A stretch of 64,000 bases of DNA from Ooceraea biroi (taxonomy: Eukaryota > Arthropoda > Insecta > Hymenoptera > Formicidae): assembly GCF_003672135.1 (NCBI RefSeq), contig NC_039513.1, forward strand, positions 3,906,833 to 3,970,832, written 5' to 3'. Made by a program: the position numbers and the translations under genes. Numbering within the stretch: the first letter of the stretch is position 1; each line of letters opens with the position of its first letter. The notes under the pieces are model-generated. The model was given only the letters and a program-made list of their open reading frames with translations. It ran no database searches and was not told the DNA's origin. This document shows, piece after piece, positions 47,001 to 58,867 of this stretch.

Positions 47001-50000
47001 CTATAGAACATACAATATGCCCAACTTTTCTTATTCTGGAACGACTTGAGCCACTATCCAAAATATAATGATTAGATACTCGCTACGGTAAACGATAGTT
47101 TCGCTCGCAATAAAGTAACAGTGCGAGACAGCTGACGCCGGTAATAAATTTAGTCGCATATAAGATCGCGACGGTTTCGTTATTCCTTCGGATTTCACGG
47201 GATTTCCCATAGCGCCGGCAGTGGAGGAGGAATTAAGTCGCTCGCGCGAGCGTTCGACAGTCCGAAGGTATCCGATAATCCGGCGACGTCCGGTATACGA
47301 AACGAGCCGGTTATTGTCTCCGCTATCTAACCGCTCCATCCCGGAAAACCTGCCGCGTGGATATTCGACGGATTTCCTCCTTCGTGCGCGAAATACGCGC
47401 CCCGCGCGAGAATCCGATCCGCGAGAGCGAGAGAACGTACTCGTCGACCAGGGAGGGACGAGGGGGTGGCGAAGGAACGTCGATGGAGAGAGAGAGGGCG
47501 GTATCGGGAAATTTCTGAAATACCGTGGCCCGTGAAATGCACTCGCTCTGCATTTGTACTCGGTCTCGACGGTCTCGCCGTTTCGTTCTCGCTTCGCGTG
47601 GAGCGGCATGGTGCGTACTCGCGCGCGCGTATCGGCGCGTTTCTCTCCCACATTATTATGCATATTACGATTATAGACCTCCTACGATGCGTAAACGAAA
47701 AAAATTTAAGCGGAAGCGGAAATTTATCGAACCGAAGCTTGTTAGAAGGAACTGTTTTATTAATTAAATTTTATAGATTCAAATTGTAATCATATATGTG
47801 TACAATTAGATATTAATGATGTGCGGGCTATTCAGACAAAGGTTTTAACATTACGTGACCATTTTTAATTAAAGGTGTCACAATGAAAATGATTTAGAAA
47901 TGGACTTGAGATTTACATTCTAAAAGATTTGAAGAAAAATACTCATCAGGATATTGAAACAGGACGTTAGACTCAAATATTTTTCCTCGCGGATCCCTTA
48001 ATCATTGAAAACGGTAAGAAGTTTTTTATACCAGCTTGTGATGATCAACGTGTTGTTTAGAGCGCGATGCCAACATGGATCTTCTGTGAATTAACACAAG
48101 CTTAAAGTCAGAGAGGTGTATTAATCTGGGTATTATGAGACTATCGTTCTTTATTTGAGAGCGATAAAGAGAGTTATCAAAAACAGTATTAGAAATATTC
48201 GAGCTATAGCTACGCTCTTTCGTTCGAACAAGTATCACATGCTTTTCCTGTTTCTTCCTGTCTAAACGCACGAGAGATCCGCGAATTTTGTTCGTTCCTA
48301 ACTCTTCTGCTCAAAGCATGCACTTACACATATCAAATTGATTTCGACATCTTTCCGCATTAATATAATACTCGACAAGATAATATTCAGGAGCTATGGT
48401 AATCATAATTTAATCATAATTTTTTAAGAAAATATCTATTCATTGAAGTTTTCTTGTTAACAATTGAATTTTGTATTTGGTTTCAAGCTAACGGCTTGTT
48501 CGCTCTTTTACATCTTGTGTAATGCTAATGATTAAAAAGTTGCAGGAAATGATGATTCAGCTTTGATATTTTAGTTTCTATAATTACTTAAATGTACAAA
48601 TATGTTGTATACACGACGTTTGCAAATATTAGTTCGCGATATCGTCTTGCATTGTACAAGTATGTGTTCACAGGACCGATTTGTCCGTCCACCGTCTTCC
48701 ATCACGGCGACATCATTTCGCGTGGTTGAGATATATCGAAAATTCGTGGGGTATCGCGGTTTGGCGCGCAGGAAAGAAAAGGGAGAGATTGGATGTTCGA
48801 AGGAGGAGATCGGGGTGATAGTCCCGCAAGTTTTTCAGACGCGCTCGCACGCGGGTTGCGCGCGTGTTGGTTGGTCGGAGCGATCCGCCGACGCACAGCT
48901 GTCGACGTTCGGTGGTGGACGATAACGGTAATCCAATTTTTCGGAATAATATTTGTCTTGAAGATCGACGACTAACGTCGCTGCTGGATGTGTACATATG
49001 CGCACATGCCTGCGTGTGTACGGAGTGCTCCATTTCTGTCATGACGTCTTTCATTCCATCTTTTCATCCATTCGGCGTTGTTGGAATGGTAGAAACCATA
49101 TTAAGAAGAATAACAGGGTGTCGAGACTCTGATAATTGATTATGTGACACTAAAGATTCAAGAAATTTTTGATAGGGTGAAATTTTAGAATGTTAAATTA
49201 AGGATAATAAAATCTATTTCTGGATTGATTCCAAATGCATTTTATGTTTACGCGAATTTAATTTAATGTTTCATTACTAAAATAATTAATGCATTGGCAT
49301 GTTTATTGAGTGTCGAAGCAGTGGAAAGAAAAAAACCAGACTCGGTATTAAAAACAACTTTACTAACTTGATTTTTAAAGTATGTTCTTTTACCATTGCA
49401 ATAATCGGGGCGAATTTTTGATGAAAGTACGAACTGGAGAAATTGAAGGAATGAGAGAAATACGCATATACATATATAGAATAACAGTAACCACTTGCGT
49501 GATGAATTAAATGAAATAACTTGGAAATACGTGCAGCTCATAGAGACGCTTTTAGATATTTTTCTACGGAATGTTATTTTACGTAATGGTTTAATATTGA
49601 CGAGCTCTTTTATTGATAAAAATTTATTACGAGCGTGAACAAAAATTTTATATTTTTGCGATTCGTAAAATAATAGATCGACAAAAATTTACAGATTTCT
49701 GTTTTGAATTTATTAACATATAATTAGAATATATTCAGAAAAACATATATATTTTTCTTACATATCAATATCATCGAATAATGATCTGTATTAAACTCTA
49801 GAATTTAATCTAATAATTGTGATATCCTCGCTACCTTGAATTCGTGACAAGGTTTAATCCAGCAAGATATCTAAGCTAAACTTATCGGACAAATTTGTAA
49901 CATTTCTCTCTCTTTCTCTCTGCGGGTTTTTTAAATTATATAAATTTAAATCGAATTAATTTCTTTGAATTTAGATATCCGTGCTATATTGGATATTGTA

Positions 50001-52379
50001 CGAAGACACACTTTGCGAAAATAACGTTAAATGTTTTCGCGTTTGTCGGCAACGAAATCGTCTAGCACTTCGTCAGCCTTCAGTGCCGATTACTCGTTTC
50101 TCGGCTCGTGCGCAAACTTTTCGAATAAAATTATCGTTAAGGAATTCGTCAACCGATAGAACCGGCGACAAACGGGCAAAGTCGAGTGTCGAGTCAGTTT
50201 CTCGCCGTCGGTGAGTTTCCGTGAGTGCGCTACGCGATTTGCATACAAAGACGAAAACTCGAACTCGTCTTGCATACCCCTACGGCAGGTGCGGAGTGGA
50301 TGTTCGTTTCAGCTGCCATTCGTATATCGATTTTACAGAGACATTTTTATTGCGATCGTCGCGAATCAGCTGCGCCTTTGCGGCATTATTTTATCGATGG
50401 TGTTTTGCCACGCAAGTGATTTGATTCGATCGTATAAAACAAAAGTTGCGTATATTAATTAGAGAGTTGTAAATCAAGTACGCAGCATCGCTGATACTCG
50501 AATGACATCGAGTGAGTTGAAGCATATTTTATTTGATGTTTGCAATTTTTATGACACCAATACTTTACATTCCAATAATTGATTATAATCCAATAGAGCT
50601 CGGTATCAATACTAGCTTCGTCTATCCACAACTTTCACATGATTTTATACATTTAGATAAAATATATTTTAGTAATTCATATATATCAAAATATTAAAAA
50701 TGACAAATTAAACAATTATTTATATAAATAATATAATTATTATCAAGCTATTATTATATAATCTAAGAACATGATCATTATATCGATATTTTTAGAGTTA
50801 CGTAGCTGAATTTGCTTTAGCAGATTTGTTTAGTTTGATTTAACTAGTGAAATTTCCTCATCCACAAAATCTTTTGTGTCACAAATTGCGCTTGAAATGC
50901 GGCTTTAGTAAGGGGCAGAGTTCTGGAGTAGCTAATGAACGTGAGTACGCCGATAAACGCTGCAAAATTTGTTTACTGTGCGCGAGTAAATATCAAGAAT
51001 ACTGAAATATAGCGACGGCAGAATATCGTTACCTCGTTAATTCAGCTTTCATGCGTCAAATCAAGTACGGTAATTTCCCGTCCGCTGAGTAATTATGTAA
51101 GTAGCATGAATGCCATGTCTGAACGGGTAAATAATATCAAGGAAACAATGTGTTAAATTAATATTTCTGATTTTTAGATCGCAATGCACAGTAATAGAAT
51201 TCCAGACATTTTTTATATGACAATTCGTACATGTTATAATATACATAGAAATGAATTTTCAACAATTATTACTAAATCGTTAATTAACATTTCTCTCTAT
51301 CGTGCAAATATACAGCTCTCTCCGATATATCAGAAAATATTTACAGAATTGTTTGGAATAAAAATAAATAATTAAAGCAAGAACGCTTGCCGGGGGAAAC
51401 GTTCGAAGTCCCCGAATTCCTGTGATAGATTCGCTTCGACGTTTCTCCAATCTGTGGAATCCCTCACTCCGCGCATTCGCGCGCCATGTTAGGAGTAACC
51501 CCCATGGTGCCAGACGAAAAATCGGATCCGGTACGTGCCCGGCCAAGTTTGCGCGCGCATTTTTACGGCTGTGTGGGAAAAGGCCGGGAAGCGACTTCCA
51601 ACGAAGGGATGCTCGTCGCCGCTCTCGTAGGGTCTCGCCGAACGAAAAAGACACGCTCGACTAATTTTCCCGATGCGCTCGGTCGGTCGATCGACGTCGA
51701 TTTCGAGTGGGCGGGAACTCGTAACTTTACGGGAGTGCGGCCCGCGTCGGGGAATACGGGGGCAGGAGGACGTTTGAATTCATGACTGTCGTAAATATGT
51801 TAATACTTCGTAGCCACCCCTGTTGTTGAGAGGGTGATTTTCGAAGACGTGAGGGCATCTTCCGATGGATATTCCTTATACTGAAAGAGGCATTGTGAAC
51901 GGGCGAATTGCATCGTCAGTTTAACGCCGTGGATCAAAAACTTCTTATGAAGTTCGATATTTATTACCTATTCAAAACACGCTCAATGATGCGCTCTTGT
52001 ATTGTTGCTGGTTTATATGACTTTTTGGTAGCGTGAAGCAGGACATGTTTATGATGCGGTATCAATAGTACAGTTACTAGTTTTTTGCGTTGCGCATAAA
52101 TCACTATAATGCGTTCGTCGTATGTGCTGATAAATCACGCAGCAGTTATAGATAAAATAAATAAGTACCTATATGATAATAACAAAGCGATTTGTGCATT
52201 AACTTATACTTAATAATTGATGCGTTAGTAAAGGAGAGATAAGGTGCCGTAAAATAGCTCCGATCCTATAACTAGATATAAATATTCCCCGATTATAAAT
52301 CATGTTTTCGATTATTCATTTTTATTGGCAATCGGCAATCAGTAATACAAAATTACGCCGTCCTAAATTTGGCTATATA
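44034..52379. other. Long interval with CpG-rich islands, no recognised gene
   Basis: AT-rich DNA is interrupted by CpG-rich islands at about 44830-45080, 45590-46300, 47180-47660, 48690-48930 and 51400-51780. The longest open frame of the window (45554-46252, minus, 232 codons) lies in the second island and overlaps plus-strand frames of 95-179 codons over the same bases. All are Arg/Ala/Ser-rich with no motif, so I treat them as composition artefacts. A GT/AT-rich patch lies at 44690-44760. No transposon, RNA gene or clear exon is seen. Confidence 0.4.
45590..46300. other. Strong CpG-rich island
   Basis: It is dense in CpG, with long antiparallel open frames in four phases and no protein signature. 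This could be a promoter or unmethylated regulatory island of a nearby or host gene. The minus-strand 232-codon frame is the best single coding hypothesis, but its composition matches that expected from base content alone. Confidence 0.35.
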
Positions 52380-53362
52380 CAGGGTGAAGCACCTAAACCA
52401 GGCCACCTGAATATCACGGCTATTATTGGTGATAGAAAAAAATGTGTCAGACCAAACTTGCATGGTTTCGAGGGACACATAATTTGTTCTAAATAGTTTT
52501 TTATTAGGTGGACGCGTAGAGGTCAACTTCGTTTTTTTTAAATGGTATGATATGTTTTTTTACGTACCATCTAGTAGAGCGTTTGAAGATGCGCACATTG
52601 ATTACGGGTCAAACTCATTCAAGGTCACTGAAGGTCAACTGCAAGGGAAAATAATTTACTTTATATTGCCTAAAGTTCTCTGCTATTAAAAATACTGTAA
52701 ACTCAGAAATGAAAAAGTTCTAGCCCTTAGAAATTTTTTCTTTTTCCGCGAAGTTCTGAGTTGATGATATCATTATTTTTTATATTACCTAGAGTTCTCT
52801 GCTATTGAAAATACCGTAAATTCAGAAATGAAAAAGTTCTAGCCTTTAGAAATATTTTCTTTTCCGAAAAGTTCTGAGTTGTTCATATCATTATTTCTTA
52901 TATTGCCTAGAGTTCCCTGCTATTGAAAATACCGTAAATTCAGAAATGAAAAAGTTCTAGCCGTTAGAAATTTTTTCTTTTCCGAGAAGTTCTGAGTTGT
53001 TGATATCTATATTTTTTATATTGCCTAGAGTTCTCTGTTATTGAAAATACCGTAAACTCAGAAATGAAAAAGTTCTAACACTTAGAAATTTTAGCCTTCA
53101 GTGACCTTGAATGATTTTGACCCGTAGATCAATGTGCGCATCTTCAAACGCTCTACTAGATGGTACGTAAAAGAACATATCATACCATTTAAAAAAACGA
53201 AGTTGACCTTCATATGACCTCTACGCGTCCACCTAATACAAAACTATTTAGAACAAATTATGTGTCCCTCGAAACCATGCAAGTTTGGTCTGACACATTT
53301 TTTTTCTATCACTAATAAACAGCCGAGATATTCAGGTGGCCTGTTTTAGGTGCCTCACCCTG
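52380..53362. mobile_element. Foldback-type element II, long TIRs with internal minisatellite
   Basis: This is a 983-bp element flanked by TA (52378-52379 and 53363-53364). The arms are about 257 and 268 bp (52380-52636 and 53095-53362), beginning CAGGGTGAAGCACCTAAACC on the left and CAGGGTGAGGCACCTAAAAC on the right read inverted. They match over the whole arm with scattered substitutions and small indels (for example a CATATGAAGGTC segment present in one arm only). The centre is a tandem array of a 118-119 bp unit. There is no transposase frame. The arms show no resemblance to those of the element at 15297-16153, although the central repeats belong to one family. The CAGGGTG tip and TA target resemble the DUF4817-type element at 30067. 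Confidence 0.92.
52641..53092. repeat. 118-119 bp minisatellite array inside element II
   Basis: Nearly four units are present. The marker GAAAAAGTTCTAG recurs at 52711, 52830, 52948 and 53066 (the last as GTTCTAACAC), giving periods of 119, 118 and 118. Each unit has GAAAAAGTTCTAGCC, TTTTCTTTTTCCGAGAAGTTCT, a TTATTT-type spacer, ATATTGCCTAGAGTTCTCTG and AATACCGTAAA. The first three occur in the same order in the array at 15575-15880. Confidence 0.95.
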
Positions 53363-53364
53363 TA

Positions 53365-56340
53365 TAGGTTGCACATCCTAATGGAATTTAGCGATTAATC
53401 CATCAGTCTTTCTTTTCCATTTCGTGGATTATCGAAAACATCCAATATCCATCAATTTGGTCACGTGACGTAACGTATTATACTCTGTACTCATAATGAT
53501 TTAGACATGGGCAGTCTAAACGCTGGATACTTACAACGATTGATAGAGCGATAATTGTATCGGCCATATACACGTACAAATAACGCGCCTGTACCGCTAA
53601 TACACTTTAGGTTTATGGATTTAATGACCCGTATTCTGAACGGATCGCTTACAAGAGCAGTAGCAGTTATTAGCGGTAGGTCATTAGACGGTTTGCGAGG
53701 CCAACGGCCGACAGGTTCGGTGAACATGGTCGTTTATAATCGTTAGGCTGCACGTTGCTGCTAATCGAATGTCGAGATAATAGTATATCGAGGCGAATGA
53801 AAAATCTCCGATATTCAGCCGACTGCACGATTAATTCGATTATGCTACATTATTGATTAATATAGTAATATTAGTGTAATAAATAATTAATTAATACTGG
53901 AAAGATTCTTTGACGAAGATAAACGCCATTTTCAATGTTGATGCACGCGATTATGAGCGATCCGAATAATCCGAGTAATTGCTTGTACTCTATGACAGAG
54001 ATAAACTTTATCAATATATTATTATATTTTTACTTGTTGCACTTGATTATAGATAGCGATGTATTTATGGTACCACTATTACACGCGTCCGTAAAATATT
54101 CCATTTTTCATTAATTAAAGATGTGATTGTTGCAATGATATTCACTGTCCATTTTATGCGGATCTTTCGTTATTTTAATTTCCGAGAAATGGTTAAACAA
54201 GAAGGAATGGTTAATATAGGTAATGGACGACACAGTTACATCTTTAGCGTTTAATCAAAGCGCAGTTCGGTTGTCATATCTCCGCTGTACCTGTACTTGT
54301 ACAGCCGCCACCATCGCAATACATCGATTTTCCGTAATACGAGATCCCAGCGTCTTTGATATACCTTCTTTTTTCTTTCATCCTCTACGATGACGGATCA
54401 CCCTTTGTAACAACATATTGAGTAAACAACGTTCCTGTTTTTATGCGCATATATACCCACGGATGTCGCTCCCGTGTATAAAAATAGCACGTGCTTTTTA
54501 TCTTGGTATAGTTCGTGCCTGAGGAGAGAAGTCTCTGAATGCGGTTATCGGATAAATTAGCGTTTTTCTAGTGACTATGTGTATGTTGTTCGACAGAATT
54601 AAATAGTCCATGTGTTTGTTAAACGCAATGCAATGCTCTCTCTTTTAATCCTAAGTCCAGCCTGCAATCGCGTTAAAATTTCCGTCTCTATTTTTGAGAT
54701 TTATTCGCGTCGTTGAGTATGCACGGTACATGTTGTGATGCAACGAGATAAATTAATCTAAACAGGCATCTAAATTGCCCTGAATGTAATTAACCTAAAT
54801 CTCCTCATCTGCATTACACGGCGGCTAATTACATGTTATCTTTCGAGAACATTGTATGACCAAATTCAAAGATTCCTTCTGGATGCAACTCTTCTTATAA
54901 GTATATATGCTCTAATTATATATTTATTTGTCCATTTGCTTTTTGCTTGGTTTTAAGACTTCTACGTGTTTTAGATTTCACAACTCGAGGTAAAAAATTT
55001 TTATATTTGTAAAATTCCAATTTAAATATATATATATAAGTGTGCGTATCGAGGCAAGTTTCATTCTACGAAAAATACGTTCAGGACGTACATAGAGCAG
55101 GGCAGGAATTTCAACGTAGTAGTTCGCGAAAAAGAGAGGCAATGGTGGAATGTACTCCTTCATCTCCATAGCAAATATTGGATCGTCGGATATATACCGA
55201 AGATTTTGGATATTGCTAGCACAACATCCTCCGGCGTCGCTTTTGGTATCCCTTGCGATAAAATCAACAGTCTTATAAGGTTGACTTCTTATTTTGTTAT
55301 GCTGAAATAAAAGCGCATTCGAATTGTTAACAATGGCGAGGATTTGTATGAAGATGAGTATACGAAAATAGACAAATTTCTAATTCCTACTGATTTCTTA
55401 TGCAAAGAGAACATTTAAAAATTTTTCTCAGAATTCGTAACACGGTAAAGAGAAGTGATGACGCGCTTTTGAAACGATTTGTATATTGCGATACCGCATC
55501 AATTATACGGATTTATTATTGTACATTAAATATTGTTACATTATAGGAAGTTAAATCTATTGAGGGTTATACGAAACCACAACATATGTATTGTATATTC
55601 TAGTTATTTCTAGTCCAACGATTAATTTGATAATTATTTGCGATATAGAATGTCACTTGATTAGTGACGCAGCCGTTGTTGACTAATTAAGTTCTCTCAT
55701 TAAAATAGCAGGTATCTGTTTCGTGTGACGCGGTGGCAGCTTAAGTCGAACAATTAATATTTGGTAACCGGCTGCATTAGTGTCGCTGCGTTAATTAGTG
55801 CAATTTAATAGGGAATCACGCTTGTTAGCGGCGTTGTATCACTTGTAATCGACTATTTTTTTACGCTTCCACAAATAATACGTCTGGTATCGTCATTTGA
55901 ACACAATGGTGATTGCGTGCTAGTCTAGATATAATTATTACTGCCCGCGGTACCGTTCGCTCGTTACGCATTCATTTACAGCAAGCCGATGTAACGCAAT
56001 ACCGTGTATCGTCGATATTGTTCGATCCGCACAATTAACGTAAAATATTACATTGGGCTCGTTGTGTGCTTGGCGATTTTGTGCGAAATTTATGTCTGCG
56101 ATAGCTCGAAAGCCCGTTTGCAAAACACAGATTCGCAAGCAGAATCTTTCTTCTTGTGGGAAATGGTAGAATAATTCCGGCTTATTATAAATTAATAAGT
56201 TAATTGACAATTCGTTAATTTCCCTTTTTTTTATTATGGCCTCGACTAATTAAATCGAGCATTTTAGGAATCGGAGGTCCTAAAACGCTCTGCTTTGCGA
56301 ATATATTTCGAATACTGCGACGCGCTACTTTATCCGCGCG
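53365..56340. other. AT-rich spacer, no recognised gene
   Basis: Frames at 53491-53727 (minus), 53555-53746 (plus) and 54978-55169 (minus) are short and unrecognised. A short (TA)n lies at about 55026-55038. No RNA gene or inverted-repeat element is seen. Confidence 0.45.
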
Positions 56341-57260
56341 ATTAATTAGATTTTTTTAGCGTGCGCGAATTATTTTTCGAGTGTTTCTCTTCAGGAACCC
56401 GCGGTCTAATCGGGCGGCTTCTGCAATCCGCCGAGGACACGGTAAATATGCTTTTCGCGCGGCTGAATAAAATCAATGTCATTAGCGGCGGTCTCACCCG
56501 TGAACCGGAAGAATCGATGCACTATGCTCGCGCGTCAATCCGCGCTCGTTCCGCCATTCACTCCGATGTTCGCGCTAAGTGCTGCAGTTCCAGGCTTTTT
56601 TCCGGCGTGTGATTTCGAGAGAACCCCGTTTCACCGTTGTGGAGAATCGTCTCCACGTCGGACGATCGACACCGTCCCAAGGAACGCCCTTCCGTCTCGT
56701 GAATATCCGGTCGTGGCACGTGTCACGATGCAGAATGCACATTCGAGCGCGTCCCCCTCCAGCAAATTGCAAATTGATTTCTCTCGTAGCCATTGTCCGG
56801 TCTCCCGCCGATTCCGCATGAGTAAATCCCCGATGCGCAAAACAGTGTCGTCGTTCAAGCTCGATAATTTATCGGCTTTACAGTTGGAATGGAAGCGTGT
56901 GTGCGCGCGCGGGCGGATGGGCGCGTAAAGTCGCAGGCGAAACGACGCAATGTTAGAACTGTCGGAAACTGCATTTATACCCCAAGAAACGTTCTGGGTG
57001 TCTGATATTATTTGCCTGTGTGTTAGCGCGAAAACGTTTTCATTGAAATATTGCGCGGCTGTTTATTTTAACGTTTCGACTGCGGTTACTCACAGGGAAA
57101 CGCACGGTGGAATGGCATTGACATTTTCGAACGTGAGCGGTAAATATTTGCGCTCGAATGTATGCGCACAATTACTAACTCCCGAGATTTTTCCACCCAC
57201 ATATCCAACGATACTGCATATCGCATCGTGCAATTTTAATTCCTCCAATAAATGATTTTC
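56341..57260. other. CpG-rich island with overlapping frames
   Basis: Plus-strand frames 56361-56612, 56476-56928 (150 codons) and 56579-56821 overlap in different phases, together with minus-strand frames 56575-56793 and 56631-56858. None shows a domain. A frame at 56950-57255 follows. The island could be regulatory; a coding role is not supported. Confidence 0.35.
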
Positions 57261-58823
57261 AGATTACGCGAATCACCTGTTAAAACAATATTTCACATAA
57301 ATTGTGCCATTGTTTCCATTCGTGATAAAAAAGTGACTTATACAGTGTACTTCTTGATGATATTAGCTTTCGCGTAATTAACCGATGGAGAATTGCGGAT
57401 AATGAATTATTGGCTAGAGCCTGATTCGGGGTGCACTAGATATCACACTTCTTGACGAACGAGTGAATCGCGACTTCGTCGTGAGCAGACAAAAGCGAGC
57501 AAATAAACGACCCTTAACGCCGTCGTTGAAATCATTCGTTAAAGTGTGCCACGAGAAATTCCATGAAATCGCGGTGGAAATGGTGAATTGGCGATGGCGA
57601 GTTTGAGTCTCGTCAAATGCAGACGAATAAATAACTTCTTGGAGTGACGCGAAAGGAAAGGGGGAGAAAAAAGCGTTGAAGGCGGAGAAGCAGAGAGGGT
57701 GAAACGAAGGGAGAGAAATATGGAGCCCCAAAGAAATATTTTCCCGTCTTACCGAAAGCATCGCGAGACACGAACGATTACCAGGTTTCCGGTGTAAATG
57801 TGGAATATGAGCATCGATCATCTCGCAAGAGAACGTAATAATTTAAACGGCCGAATGAGCGACAGTCGCATTTTTTATCCTCTGTCAGACTCCGAGTACG
57901 ATTCTCTTCTCCGTTTTCGGGACACCTGTCTGTTTCACGTCTTCAAGGAGAGCTTGGTCTTTCTGACATCGCTCTTCATTGTGAAATTGGCACGTTTAGA
58001 TGGAACATGTGCGCGATATATCGCGTATCAAGTTTTATTACGATAAAATGTTATTTTAAAGTACCGGATGATGTTAATTTCTTGGGATATCAGGAAAAAC
58101 ATATCGGCTATTCAATTTGCTATAATTATTTAAGTAGAATGCCAGCATATGATGGTAGTAAACTATTTACATCATCTTACTGTGTAGATTATTCATACAA
58201 TTCCATATCAAAGCAAATTGATCAGTGCAGAAGAAGAAAGAATATGTTCTTGTTGCTTTACAAAAATATTATATGTATGTTACGTTTTAAAGTTATTGGA
58301 CTTGTTTTGAGATCCATTGTACTTGTAAAACTGTGAAACGCGTCAATTTTATTTCTCGTCACAATTTATACAATCCTCATCCGCAAACAGGCCGCATGAA
58401 GATTACGCAGCAGTGCATTTTACAAATTTATGAAGTCTGGCGTGGGGCGTACGAGACAATCCGCGACAGTCCGCGACAGTTTTCGGCGTACATGGTCAGT
58501 CGACAAAAACGCGAGGAAGGCTAAGGAGAGAAAAAATAGAGAGGAAAAGAGAGAGAAGGCAGGAAAGAAAGAAAGGGAAATAGAGTGCAGTATGAAAATA
58601 TAAGGACCGTGGGATGTAAAGACTGCGAATTCTGGAGCTTTTGTTCTTTTGCCTCATTCTCCTCCACCCTTGCGCACGAGGAAAATTCACGGGCTTAATG
58701 GTCTCGTTTATTATTTCTTATACCTCGGTCGTCCTCTGTGAGGATCCGGCCAAAAAGTCAGCTACTTTCCACCCTCTCGCCTCGTTTCTTCAGCTTTCAG
58801 TCTTTCGAGCGGATTCTCGTCGA

Positions 58824-58867
<44 letters not shown>

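Noticed and set aside
56476..56928. 150-codon plus-strand frame
   Set aside because: It overlaps four other frames in a CpG-rich island and has no domain, so it is more likely compositional.
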